The notes: a model not told the origin generated them from the letters alone. DNA of 64,000 nucleotides from Bacillota bacterium (GCA_023443745.1 JAEZTB010000030.1:248001-312000); one strand, 5' to 3'. Shown: positions 35,656 to 45,326, counted from the stretch's first letter. Numbers and translations: made by a program.

Positions 35656-38211
35656 TCATTTGTATTTATCAGTGAGTTCGCATAAAAAGACAAAATCCTT
35701 ATTGAATTCTTCTCTTGTTGCTTTCACATTTTGAGTCTCGGTTGGTTGACTATGACCAAGCATATATCTACAAGATTTATCAAATAATTCTGATACAGCC
35801 GGTATATAATCAACAAATTCAGGGTTAATCTTTGATACTGGCTTAAACATTATGTTTGGCTCATATCTTCTTATAATTTTCTTTAAAAACCCTTCTTCAA
35901 CTATAAGCTCACACCAAGTTCTAATATCAGAATATGTAGCTTTCAATGTTTGCTCAAGCTCATCACCCAAACAACTTTTTGAGTTTATTTTATGCGAATT
36001 ATTCTTAATTTTCTTTGTAATTTCATTTAAGGTTTCTAGTCTCCCTTCAGTCGATAAGGAAATTAGGCCTTTATTATCCCTATCAAATTCATCAATTTTA
36101 AAGAATTTGTTTTCTTTGTCGGGATCTTTAGCACAACAATTATAAAGATAATAGTAAAACATAATATTATGAGTAAAGACTATAACTTGCTTGTCCTTTG
36201 ATATTTCATAAATCATATCAGCAATTTTTTCAGCTCTCTTATAATCGAATGATGTAACAGGATCATCAAACAAGGTGGAGCAGTAATTTTTTCTTATCTT
36301 AAGGTCTGTTGCAAACTCTGCAAGCGCTATAGCTTTTTGCTCTCCTTCGCTCATTATCTCAGTTACTTTTATATCTTCACGGACAATATATTTTCCTCTT
36401 TTTGTTTGTCCCTTTTTTGAGGTCAATGAAATATTGACGTTGGGGACTCCAAGCTTTTCACAATAATCATTAAAAGTATTTATGTAATCATCTGCAACTA
36501 GCTTATTGAATGCTTCTTTTGCCTTTGTTGATAACGCAGTAGTAGTAAATAAATTTTTCATTTTGTTTATTGAGTCGATAGTCGTTTTATATTCATACCA
36601 TCTTCTAAATTGCTCTTTACATGCATTAACTTTTTTTATTCTTAACAGTGTATTTTTATCGTCAGTAAGTTTAACAATTAATTCACTTATTTCTTGATTA
36701 CTCTTCCCTAAAGTAGTAAGTCTTCCGTCAATATCCTCGACTTCCTTAAATATTTCATTGATAATATCTTCGAAATCTATACTACACTTTCCTGGTATAT
36801 GCTGTTTTTTCTCTATACTTTCTTTAAAAATTTTTCTATTCTTATCAATTAGATTGACAGTTGTTTTTACCCTTTCTATTAGGTATCTCTTTTCTTCACC
36901 GAACAATAATTCATCTTCGGTTGAAAATGCTATAGGCAATTCAGGAAGATAATATGACTGTATTTTTCTATCTATTTCTTTTCTAATTCGATTCGTCGCA
37001 GAATCTATATGGCTAAAACATGAACTAATTATATTAATATGATGCTTATCTAAAGCTTGTCCACATAGTATACATCGATTATTTTCTTTTGGTAACTCAA
37101 GCTCAACAGATTTGTAATATCTTTTAGCTGATTCAATAAAATTTATCCATTCTGTATTAACATTATCAATGTGCTGTACTTTTCTTCCAAATTCCTCGTT
37201 GTTTTTTCTTTCTCGTTCAAGTAGTTCATCATACTGTTTTATAGTCGTGTTTATCATATCTATATTTTGAGAGTTTACTTTACTTGAAAGAACTTCAAAA
37301 TTCTTTTTTAGTGCTTCTAGTTTTGTCTTTTGGGTACTAAGTATTTTAATGAGATTAACAGGATTTGCACTTTGGAGTTCCTTAACTTGATTATCCAGTG
37401 CATTGACAAGTTCATCAATATTTTCTGGAAGTGCATAATTAATCTTTAAAAACTCATCAAACTTAGCTTTATTAGCCATATTTGTCGTGATAGTCGTTAT
37501 GTCCTTCGTTATTAATCCAAATGAGCTATCGCTAAATAATTTATTTTGCTCATTCTGATTATTTGTTATTAACTCTTGTAGCTTTGCTTTTATTAAGTCA
37601 ATCAGATCAGTTAGTTGCGAGAAATAATTGAACCCCTGTGGTTGAAGGGTAAATGTTAAATCTGAATTTATAAGAGGAGTTAACGAACTTGAATCAAATA
37701 CATTTATTTTAGAAAGATCCGGGTGTTTTAAATTAATATCAATACATTGAGTACAACTTTCATTACCATCACAAGAATAACAAATCGTTATTGTTTGTAG
37801 ATCTGGTGTCTTATCTGTAATGTACACATTGGACATTATCCCAAGATTTTTCTCATTTGTATAATAGTTCTCTGCAAGTTTTCTGAATACTTTCACATAA
37901 GATGATTTTCCTGAACCATTTTCACCATAAAACACATTCAGTTTTTTCCCTAATTGACACACTGCTTCTTCGCTTAAAGCACTAATATTTATTGGAGCTT
38001 TAATTTCATTTATTAAAAGATGTGATTGTGTAGTATGTTCTGATTCTGCAAGAATTAAATTAACTGTTTTATTATTTGCTATTATATCTATAATTTCTTT
38101 GGTAATAGTATCTATGTCTTCAGACTTTTTTTGTAGAACAGAATTCAGCAAGTGATTTTTCCAATTAATATTTTCTGTCCACTCAATTAAGAAATTAATA
38201 GCTGTCATCAT
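35656..38211 (-). CDS. SMC/RecF-like ATPase with zinc-hook motif
   Basis: An 851-residue ABC-type ATPase of the AAA_13/RloC-like kind. Walker A is VFYGENGSGKSS (residues ~96-103), followed by ~400 residues of coiled coil. CILCGQ near residue 380 sits at the coiled-coil apex like the Rad50 zinc hook. The ABC signature MSEGEQKAIALAEF (~617), Walker B TLFDDPVTSFD and H-loop VIVFTHN complete the site. No nuclease domain is evident in it, unlike RloC; the adjacent DUF6602 protein may supply it. First gene of the cargo operon, 150 bp from tniQ1. Confidence 0.85.
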   Translation of the reverse strand: MMTAINFLIEWTENINWKNHLLNSVLQKKSEDIDTITKEIIDIIANNKTVNLILAESEHTTQSHLLINEIKAPINISALSEEAVCQLGKKLNVFYGENGSGKSSYVKVFRKLAENYYTNEKNLGIMSNVYITDKTPDLQTITICYSCDGNESCTQCIDINLKHPDLSKINVFDSSSLTPLINSDLTFTLQPQGFNYFSQLTDLIDLIKAKLQELITNNQNEQNKLFSDSSFGLITKDITTITTNMANKAKFDEFLKINYALPENIDELVNALDNQVKELQSANPVNLIKILSTQKTKLEALKKNFEVLSSKVNSQNIDMINTTIKQYDELLERERKNNEEFGRKVQHIDNVNTEWINFIESAKRYYKSVELELPKENNRCILCGQALDKHHINIISSCFSHIDSATNRIRKEIDRKIQSYYLPELPIAFSTEDELLFGEEKRYLIERVKTTVNLIDKNRKIFKESIEKKQHIPGKCSIDFEDIINEIFKEVEDIDGRLTTLGKSNQEISELIVKLTDDKNTLLRIKKVNACKEQFRRWYEYKTTIDSINKMKNLFTTTALSTKAKEAFNKLVADDYINTFNDYCEKLGVPNVNISLTSKKGQTKRGKYIVREDIKVTEIMSEGEQKAIALAEFATDLKIRKNYCSTLFDDPVTSFDYKRAEKIADMIYEISKDKQVIVFTHNIMFYYYLYNCCAKDPDKENKFFKIDEFDRDNKGLISLSTEGRLETLNEITKKIKNNSHKINSKSCLGDELEQTLKATYSDIRTWCELIVEEGFLKKIIRRYEPNIMFKPVSKINPEFVDYIPAVSELFDKSCRYMLGHSQPTETQNVKATREEFNKDFVFLCELTDKYK

Positions 38212-38363
38212 ATTAACTTCCTTCTTTCCTACAAAACTCAGAATCCATAAGATACTAAAAACATTTTACCACAATGGTGTCATAATGGATATTATTGATG
38301 CTCTTTTTTATCAATACATTGAGAGAACACAATCTTATACTTAGCTTACAATAAAACTTGTTC

Positions 38364-39638
38364 TCATTTGCTCTTAACGCCTAATTCTTTTATTGTTTTT
38401 GTCCATATTCTCTTAAAATCATTATCCGGCCATATACTTTTGCCTAACTCTTTACTTAATGCTTTAATGCTAGGATAGAGTCCTTTTTTACTGATCGTTT
38501 CTATAGCTTTCTCAATTTGGACCTGTCTAGCCCTTTTAGTTTCAAGTAAATATTTAGTGTAATGAGCTTTTACTAACGCCGCCTTTTCTGGGAACAACCT
38601 TTTCACGGATTTTACGCTAGCATGTAATAGCGTAGCCAATTTTTTAATTGTTAATGCTGGATCAGCTTCAATAGCACGATCTATTAATTCTTCCATTTTA
38701 TTTCTGTCTAATTTATTTCTGCTTTTTCTCAGTATTATTCTTTCTGTACAGATTTGATTACTATATTGATTAATGTCTTGCGTAAATAGTTCATGAACCG
38801 AAATATTAAGCTTATATGATAGGTTAAGCAAATTCGTTATGTCCGCGTTTTTCCCTGTAGCCCATCTTAATATAACTTCTGGGTATATATTTAGTTCTTC
38901 GCTCAGTTTCTTTGCAGAAAACTTTCTAATTAACGTATTCATATTATTTATAAACATCATCTTGTTCGCTGGGGGAGGAGTGCAGAAAAGCATTCCGATA
39001 TTATCATAGGCCCAATTAAACCATTCATTTTCTGCTTGTGTAATACCTTTGCCGCTACGACTATTTGAGCCCAACCAAGTATTACAACCATCACAATATC
39101 CAATCCTTGATGAATAGTTAAGTGGATTCAAATAACTACTGCAATAAGGACATTTATCAACTAATCTTACTTGATGAATTTTACATATTTCAACATCTTG
39201 AAAAGACCATATGTATTGCTCATATACTGGCTTTTCTGATCCCAAGCTGTCCATAAAGCAAAACGGACACCAGGCTTGATATTTTCGTATCGAATTATAA
39301 GGATTTAAATATTCTCTCCACTTTCTTATTGAGAGTAAGGATGAGTCATAGTTATTAGTTTTATCTTCAAGAATTGTAATGATATTATCAATGAACTTGG
39401 TTGAAAAAGAATTTATTTTTACACTTGGGTATGTACTAATAAGATTTTGAACATGCACTCCGCTGTTTGTATATGGTAATATTTCCTTTTGAATTAATGC
39501 TGCAGGAAGAACTTTATGAGCTTCTGCCAACCTTTTTATATAACTGGCTAAGCTTTCTTCATATGGCGTGCCAATTCCTATTGGTTGTAAATGAAACAAC
39601 CTGCAAGCCAAATAGGTATTAATTTTCGAACTATTCAT
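38364..39638 (-). CDS. tniQ: TniQ/TnsD-family target selector 1
   Basis: A 424-residue TniQ protein. The N-terminal domain opens LQPIGIGTPYEESLASYIKR, the family signature. Two zinc-finger sets follow: CPFC near residue 120 with C-x2-H (ICKIH), then CPYC and CDGC. A second HTH-rich C-terminal half (KKLATLLHASVKSVKRLFP and SIKALSKELGKSIWPD) should bind the attachment site. TniQ/TnsD proteins bring TnsC to a chosen DNA site. It is 18 bp downstream of tnsC. It is clearly paralogous to the second TniQ at 43.8-45.2 kb but shorter. Confidence 0.92.
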   Translation of the reverse strand: MNSSKINTYLACRLFHLQPIGIGTPYEESLASYIKRLAEAHKVLPAALIQKEILPYTNSGVHVQNLISTYPSVKINSFSTKFIDNIITILEDKTNNYDSSLLSIRKWREYLNPYNSIRKYQAWCPFCFMDSLGSEKPVYEQYIWSFQDVEICKIHQVRLVDKCPYCSSYLNPLNYSSRIGYCDGCNTWLGSNSRSGKGITQAENEWFNWAYDNIGMLFCTPPPANKMMFINNMNTLIRKFSAKKLSEELNIYPEVILRWATGKNADITNLLNLSYKLNISVHELFTQDINQYSNQICTERIILRKSRNKLDRNKMEELIDRAIEADPALTIKKLATLLHASVKSVKRLFPEKAALVKAHYTKYLLETKRARQVQIEKAIETISKKGLYPSIKALSKELGKSIWPDNDFKRIWTKTIKELGVKSK

Positions 39639-39656
39639 AGTTGATCTCCCTCGTTC

Positions 39657-40838
39657 TTATCCGACATCAACCTTATCTCTTTTGGGATTTCTCTCAAATG
39701 GTTTACGGTTATAACCTTGTTTGTGATTTTCTGATTCAGGTTTTCCGGAATCAACCTCGTTAAATCCCAACCTTGCAGAAATATCCCCATCCGATAATAT
39801 TTTTATCATCTTGTTTTCTCCTTCAATTATTCTCTGGAGCATGAACGAGCATCTCTGTCCCGAGATTCTCGTCTCTTCAAGGTGCTCCTTTGTTAAAGTA
39901 GTCGCTCCTAAACTTAACGCAAAAGAAAACGCATCCATAAACCAAATTTTAAGCACACCGATACATCCTAAAGAATATTGATAAAAGTACTTCCAATCAT
40001 CATCGACAAGCATTTCAGGTGTTTGCTCTAATGGCATACTTCTTAATAATAGTTTTGCGGCCTTCCCAAATTCAATAACTTCACTCTTTATATTTTGATG
40101 ATAGCACGGAAAATGAATTATTCTGGCTCTTTGATTAATTTGATCGGTAACCACATTGGACAAATCATCCAGATAGGTTGTCAATTCATAGGTCCCAACA
40201 AGTATAACAGGCGTTTGACTGCCATTTACCAGCGACTTTAACTGTTCGACAGATTCATTTGCCTTTTTCCCTCCTGAAACTCTTAATAAATGCTGTGCTT
40301 CGTTAATCAATAACGCCTTTACGTCTCGATATTTGAGGGTATTTTGTAACACCTCTTGGTACTCCGCTTTTTGTGCCCTTGATATCAAAATAGGCTTGCC
40401 ATTTAAGTCATAACCATTATCTACTCGATAAGATATTTTAGCCTCAAGCATCGGCTCTTGAAGCTTGGTAAGTATCATTTTCCATAACATTCGAAAATTA
40501 AAACTACCTTGTTCGGGAGCCATTGCTTCTACGTCAACAAATGGAATCACACCCGGATTATTTGATCTTATAGGATTATAGATTTCGAATATTCGATCTT
40601 TCAAGATATTGATGAACGCCTTTTTACCAATCCCAGAAGGACCGCAAATAAAAATTAAGCGCTCTGACACGTGAGTTGTTATGTGCCTTAAGGTCTTTTC
40701 AATAGCTTCTTTTAGAAACTTATGTTCCACAATTATGTTCTCAAAATATATCTTCTTTTCCTCATCATTTGCTTCAAGTAAATGTCGAGGAAAACCATAT
40801 TTTTTTATACCTGAACTATCATCTGTATTTTGACCCAA
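39657..40838 (-). CDS. tnsC: TnsC/TniB-like AAA+ ATPase
   Basis: A 393-residue AAA+ regulator that in Tn7 systems polymerises on target DNA and activates the transposase. Walker A reads ICGPSGIGKKAF (residues 66-73) and the Walker B region LLINEAQHLLR (~175-186). Compared with the family consensus GKT/S and DE, Thr/Ser is replaced by Lys and the Asp by Asn (N179), while the Glu is kept. The arginine-rich sensor region (VVTDQINQRARIIHFP) is present. The start is a TTG at 40,838 after AAAGGAG. Sits between tnsAB and tniQ1 in the usual order. Confidence 0.9.
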   Translation of the reverse strand: MGQNTDDSSGIKKYGFPRHLLEANDEEKKIYFENIIVEHKFLKEAIEKTLRHITTHVSERLIFICGPSGIGKKAFINILKDRIFEIYNPIRSNNPGVIPFVDVEAMAPEQGSFNFRMLWKMILTKLQEPMLEAKISYRVDNGYDLNGKPILISRAQKAEYQEVLQNTLKYRDVKALLINEAQHLLRVSGGKKANESVEQLKSLVNGSQTPVILVGTYELTTYLDDLSNVVTDQINQRARIIHFPCYHQNIKSEVIEFGKAAKLLLRSMPLEQTPEMLVDDDWKYFYQYSLGCIGVLKIWFMDAFSFALSLGATTLTKEHLEETRISGQRCSFMLQRIIEGENKMIKILSDGDISARLGFNEVDSGKPESENHKQGYNRKPFERNPKRDKVDVG

Positions 40839-40868
40839 TTTATATTACTCCTTTGCTTAAGCCAAATC

Positions 40869-43544
40869 TTATTCCACATCTATGTCAAAATCTAACTTTT
40901 CGTTGATTTCAAAATGACTCTTCTTGTCTTTGGTAGAAGCCTCCTTAATGTTTTCTTCATAAATATAGCATCCATTTAGAACTGAAAACTGTGGTGCCAT
41001 TTCTGTATCTCGAAACTTCTGATTAAGCATGTCTTCAGTCTGCTCTGCTGATGAAATAAAATCCGCTAGTTCTTTAGCCGAAATGCATGAATTAGTCGAT
41101 TTGTTTATTTTTTGTTTCATTATTTCACTTGATGCCAGCCCTATTTCACTTTCTGTTCTATCCTTAAAAATTGCATAATATTGAGAATAACATCTTACCC
41201 AATGTCCTTTGATAAGACAATAAATGTTGCCTATATCCCACGGATCATAACGAACCTGAACCCTTGTTCCTGCCATACCAGATTTATAAAATTCATCACT
41301 GTAATAATACAAATAGTTAACTTTTACACCTCGCTGAGGGTCTACCTTAGTTGTTCCATTATTCTTCTTTCCAATAGGAAGAGTCATGATTATAAATGAT
41401 TGATTATACGGAATAAAGCGAAATGGTCTTTTACCAGATACTGTTATTCCTCTTTCAAATGCTTCCCGAGGTGATTCACCAAGCGCGGAGTGTTCTTGGG
41501 TATCATAAAATTCATAAAAATATTCTTTCAATAATTCATAAAGTTCAGGCAAGCTCCAAATGGCATGATTTTTAGGATTTACTGATTTGGTTACCTGACG
41601 AACATTTTTCATGATCTTTGTATTCCCCTGTAGATTGTGTACCAACTGAGTCATTGTGGTTCCGAAAATTCTTTCTCCAATTGAGCCGTATCGAGCTTTA
41701 TGCGGAGGTCTTATTTTATGGGTCACACCATAAAACGCTAGTAATGATTGAAAATACGTACTCTTAAAATCTCGACCATTATCAGTAACGATAATCTGCG
41801 GTAATCTATTAAATCTTCTGACACATTCCCTTAAGGCCATCATGTCACTTTTATATGAGGGTGAGTCGAAGGTAAGATAAAAAGACAGTATTCTACGAGA
41901 AAAGGCATCAATCATTATTGTTAACCAAGCTCTCCCTAACCCCTTGCCTGTCTTTGAATGTACTAATTCAAGATCAATTTCCGTATGGTCAATATGAGCA
42001 ATTTCAAAAGGCCTCTCACCATGTTTTGGTGTAGTCATATCTATTTCCCAGTAAAATTGGGCGTGTTGATAAGCTGCTCTACTTCCCTGTGTTTTATAAG
42101 TTCTATGATATATAGATCTGGATTTTATAATTGAGTAAAACGTTTTGTCGCTCGGAGCAATTATTCCGCTATTCTCACATAAGGTACAGAACTTTCCGTA
42201 AAGTACTTTATTCCTCTGGTTGGTAATGGTTTCGTTTTCATCAAGAAATTTATATATAGCATTCACCGTATCATCAGGAAGGTGTGCCATTCGATTACCT
42301 CGTTTTTTTATGCTTGGAATAAGGCCGATAAATCCCGATCCATATTGTTGTTCAGCCTGTTTATAACTATTAAGCCAGTTTCTAATTGTTCTTTGTGTCA
42401 CTCCAACGCTCTCCAGATCATTTAGCCCAGCACCTTCTAAAACAGGGAGTATAATTTTGTATCTATAATTTGCTTCTCTGATTTCCTGCTCACTAGCTTC
42501 AGCAATTTTAGAATTAATAGTCTCATCCATTGCTTTTATAATGTCGTTGTCAGCCCCCTTAATGCGCTGTCCACTAGCCATATTTAAAAACTTTTCTTTT
42601 GGTAATTCGCAAATATCACCCTCAACCGAAACAATTGAAATATTCTTAATGCCAATATTTATAATAGTCCAGGGATTTCCATCCCACAGAATATTGGTAC
42701 CTAGTGCGATATTCAAGGTATGACTTGCTAATCTGGTGATGTTTCTATCAGTTATACAATTTTTATGTGCTATAGAAGTTTCTTCATCGAGAAAAACGTG
42801 CGTTAATTCCGGCTCACTTAAAAGTTCGCGTTCCAAGTCAACGTATAAGATTTTCTTTGCGATAAGGTAATATATTTTATCAGCATTTTCGTTGTTATTC
42901 CTTAACAGCTCAAGTAAAAGCACACCCGGTTTATTACGAACGTAAGAAATTATATACTTCACATCAGTATCTGGATAGACGGTCTTATTATCAAGTAAGT
43001 AGTCTTCGAGAAAAATAATATTCCGTTGTAGCTGCCAATTTATTTGGCCTGCAGATTTTACCCAGTAATGAAGGCCAAGCTGATTTGCGTAAGTTTCTCC
43101 TGGAGGGCAACGCCATTTACCATTAATCATTACATAGCGGTTAGGGGAATCCTTTGAGAGTTGGAATAAGTCCTCCTCCGTTTTCCATTCTTCCCAGCCT
43201 GCTTTATCTTCATAGAGTACGAAGTAATCTGGGGTATGATATATTGATAAAACTTTTTCCTTTGCTGATTTATATAATAATTTGATCGAGGGTGGTTGAT
43301 CATACATTTCCATGACTCGGGGATCATGTTCTTTTAAATATAGCCCTGGCAACTCAACTTTATGACTTTCAAAATGAATAGATTTTCCCATTTTTCTACT
43401 GGGGTAAGCACCAACAACATTTTTACTTCCACCACCTACTTGACGTGAAGGCTCACTTTCTCTAACCCTCTTTATCAATTCAATAGTCATACTAGAAAGG
43501 TGAAGTTTTTTGCACCACTGATCAAATTCGCTGGAGCTCAACAT
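40869..43544 (-). CDS. tnsAB: TnsA-TnsB fusion transposase
   Basis: An 891-residue fusion. Residues 1-~215 resemble TnsA, the endonuclease that cuts the 5' ends: HFESHKVELPGLY (E59/E64), MYDQPPSIKLLY, TPDYFVLY (D106) and EEWKTEEDL (K121). Then comes an HTH region (VTQRTIRNWLNSYKQ ~382-396) and the DDE integrase core of TnsB with D519 (AHIDHTEID), D588 (IIVTDNGRDF) and E624 (YGSIGERIFG). A Mu-type C-terminal beta-barrel follows (VRYDPWDIGNIYCLIKGHW). Having both nucleases predicts cut-and-paste transposition. The start follows AAGGGG. A terminator and a palindrome separate it from tniQ2. Confidence 0.93.
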   Translation of the reverse strand: MLSSSEFDQWCKKLHLSSMTIELIKRVRESEPSRQVGGGSKNVVGAYPSRKMGKSIHFESHKVELPGLYLKEHDPRVMEMYDQPPSIKLLYKSAKEKVLSIYHTPDYFVLYEDKAGWEEWKTEEDLFQLSKDSPNRYVMINGKWRCPPGETYANQLGLHYWVKSAGQINWQLQRNIIFLEDYLLDNKTVYPDTDVKYIISYVRNKPGVLLLELLRNNNENADKIYYLIAKKILYVDLERELLSEPELTHVFLDEETSIAHKNCITDRNITRLASHTLNIALGTNILWDGNPWTIINIGIKNISIVSVEGDICELPKEKFLNMASGQRIKGADNDIIKAMDETINSKIAEASEQEIREANYRYKIILPVLEGAGLNDLESVGVTQRTIRNWLNSYKQAEQQYGSGFIGLIPSIKKRGNRMAHLPDDTVNAIYKFLDENETITNQRNKVLYGKFCTLCENSGIIAPSDKTFYSIIKSRSIYHRTYKTQGSRAAYQHAQFYWEIDMTTPKHGERPFEIAHIDHTEIDLELVHSKTGKGLGRAWLTIMIDAFSRRILSFYLTFDSPSYKSDMMALRECVRRFNRLPQIIVTDNGRDFKSTYFQSLLAFYGVTHKIRPPHKARYGSIGERIFGTTMTQLVHNLQGNTKIMKNVRQVTKSVNPKNHAIWSLPELYELLKEYFYEFYDTQEHSALGESPREAFERGITVSGKRPFRFIPYNQSFIIMTLPIGKKNNGTTKVDPQRGVKVNYLYYYSDEFYKSGMAGTRVQVRYDPWDIGNIYCLIKGHWVRCYSQYYAIFKDRTESEIGLASSEIMKQKINKSTNSCISAKELADFISSAEQTEDMLNQKFRDTEMAPQFSVLNGCYIYEENIKEASTKDKKSHFEINEKLDFDIDVE

Positions 43545-43580
43545 ACAAATTACCCCTTCCGGTCTCTTGGTTTATTTGCT

Positions 43581-43604
43581 TGTAAACATGTAATTTTGTT
43601 TACA
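43581..43604. promoter_or_regulatory. candidate operator before tnsAB
   Basis: TGTAAAC at 43,581 and GTTTACA at 43,598 are perfect 7-bp arms with a 10-bp spacer, 37 bp upstream of tnsAB. A site for a repressor of transposition, perhaps one of the element's own HTH proteins, is possible. Confidence 0.45.
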
Positions 43605-43610
43605 TGAAAA

Positions 43611-43634
43611 GACCGACTAGTCTGCTAGCCGGTC
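43611..43634 (-). terminator. terminator between tniQ2 and tnsAB
   Basis: GACCGACTAG and CTAGCCGGTC form a 10-bp stem with a four-base loop and one mismatch, followed on the minus strand by TTTTC. It separates tniQ2 from the tnsAB-tnsC-tniQ1 unit. The rest of 43,635-43,783 holds no gene. Confidence 0.7.
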
Positions 43635-43783
43635 CCAAAACATTCTTTATACTCATATCGTTCCAAAAAGTTTAGCCTTATCATTTCCCCTATATCCTCA
43701 TTATCATAATCTTTTCTCAATTTTATTGCCTTCAAATTTTCTTGTCAAATATTCCCCGATTTTAATCCTTATAAAGTATGTGC

Positions 43784-45235
43784 TCAAGCCTTAACAATTA
43801 TTCTGTCAGGTACGTTAATGTCCAACATAGCCTTCTTCCAGGCAATCTGATATGCGCTTTCTCTTAGTACTATATTGGGTGACAGTAAACTTTCTATTCT
43901 TCTGCGGCTTGGATAAAGGCCGGAATTTTTTATGGTGTTAACAGCTTCAGCAATATTAAGTGCAGCTTCATTTATTCGTTCCTCTTTTACTAGTTTTAAA
44001 TATTGGGTATGATTGGCTGATATTTTTTTACATAAAGCTGAAAAATGACAGTACAGCGATCTCTTTGTGCATTCAAGACCTTTTGCAGCCTCATTAACTG
44101 AAGGAGGTGGAGAAGTTCTATTACTGATTATATCATTGAGTTTATTTTCAACGACATTCCAATTAATCCTCTTTACCTTCGCCTTATTTTTGGTCTTTAT
44201 ATCGACCATGGTATCGGAATAACCACTATTCCCTGGTGAAATGCTGAAACATATTTGCTCTGGAGAAAAGGCTTCAATTATACTTACCTTTAAGCGGTAA
44301 CAGATTTTAAGTAATGTCTGTAAGGTAGGCCTATGCACACCTTCTAGCCATTGGCTTGCTGATGATTTTGGGATGTCGAAATATCTTGAGAAAGCACATA
44401 ACCCACCAAGTTTCTCCGCCACTAACTTGATAAAATTATAAATATCTGACCGCGAAGCACTCTTTAACTCACTTTTCTGACTTATTAGGTGTCCAATATT
44501 AGCAGTAATGTACTGCTCCCATACTAACTGCTCGAAACTCATTTTTTCATCTTTATTAATAGTGTTTAACCCTAGCCAGCAACCGCAGAAGGAACAAAAA
44601 CCATTCCGCGCTCTGCGGGATATAACAGGTATTTCCATTCTGCAATTTGAACATATAGAGCTAAGCATTGTTCCATGTATTTCACATAACTTAACTGCTT
44701 TAATGCACCAAATTAGAGGTTCGTAAATTGGATTGCTCTTTTTATGCCAACTTTCAAGGCATAATGGGCACCATGCTTTATTTTGGCGAAACATATCCCG
44801 AATTGGTAATACGTCATGTAGCGCCACTAGTGTAAGGCTCTTTACACTATTTAATCCTGTAAACTCTGATAGGCATTGTGCAAAATCATCGGCTAGTTTT
44901 CCTATCCCATTCAATTCATTACCAGACTTATAAAATGTGTTACCGCCATTTTTACTACTTTTTATAATATATTCTTTCCCAAGCACAGGGGCCATTTCTT
45001 TTCCAATTAAGGTGCCAACACTAACACAATGTGCTTCCGCTAGTCTTGATATATAGCTTGTCAAACTCTCTGAAGTTCCAGTGTTTATATTAATTGGGGT
45101 TAGGCAATAGAGTCGCGATATATCAAAATCACCTCTGCTTAAACTTTCTAAATGTCTATTATATCCACCTGGGTTAATCACTAAACATACCCTAATCAAA
45201 CAATCTCTGAATAAGTTCGACGGTATTACTATCAA
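43784..45235 (-). CDS. tniQ: TniQ/TnsD-family target selector 2
   Basis: Up to 483 residues. The TniQ domain opens with CLTPININTGTSESLTSYIS and has zinc ligands CPLC (in AWCPLCLESWHK), LCEIH, CSNC and CSFC. The C-terminal half ends with a paired-helix region like that of TniQ1 (SVNEAAKGLECTKRSLYCHF; KNSGLYPSRRRIESLL). The 5' end is unsure: the listed start is a TTG, and the conserved domain only begins ~45 residues in, so a later start is likely. It forms its own transcription unit, divergent from the HEPN cargo gene. Confidence 0.9.
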   Translation of the reverse strand: MIVIPSNLFRDCLIRVCLVINPGGYNRHLESLSRGDFDISRLYCLTPININTGTSESLTSYISRLAEAHCVSVGTLIGKEMAPVLGKEYIIKSSKNGGNTFYKSGNELNGIGKLADDFAQCLSEFTGLNSVKSLTLVALHDVLPIRDMFRQNKAWCPLCLESWHKKSNPIYEPLIWCIKAVKLCEIHGTMLSSICSNCRMEIPVISRRARNGFCSFCGCWLGLNTINKDEKMSFEQLVWEQYITANIGHLISQKSELKSASRSDIYNFIKLVAEKLGGLCAFSRYFDIPKSSASQWLEGVHRPTLQTLLKICYRLKVSIIEAFSPEQICFSISPGNSGYSDTMVDIKTKNKAKVKRINWNVVENKLNDIISNRTSPPPSVNEAAKGLECTKRSLYCHFSALCKKISANHTQYLKLVKEERINEAALNIAEAVNTIKNSGLYPSRRRIESLLSPNIVLRESAYQIAWKKAMLDINVPDRIIVKA

Positions 45236-45238
45236 TAT

Positions 45239-45267
45239 TTGATATTCAATTTAATATTTGTTATAAT
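45239..45267 (+). promoter_or_regulatory. sigma-A promoter of the HEPN gene
   Basis: TTGATA at 45,239 and TATAAT at 45,262 with a 17-bp spacer, 59 bp before the HEPN-gene start codon. The -35 box touches the 5' end of the divergent tniQ2 frame. Confidence 0.75.
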
Positions 45268-45326
45268 TTGTATATGTAAGGTTTATTACCAATTCATGCG
45301 GCTATTCGTTAATCTGGAGGTGTAAC

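Noticed and set aside
35656..38211. RloC anticodon nuclease
   Set aside because: The ATPase and CxxC hook fit, but no RloC-type ACNase motif was recognised in the C-terminus, so only the general family is claimed.
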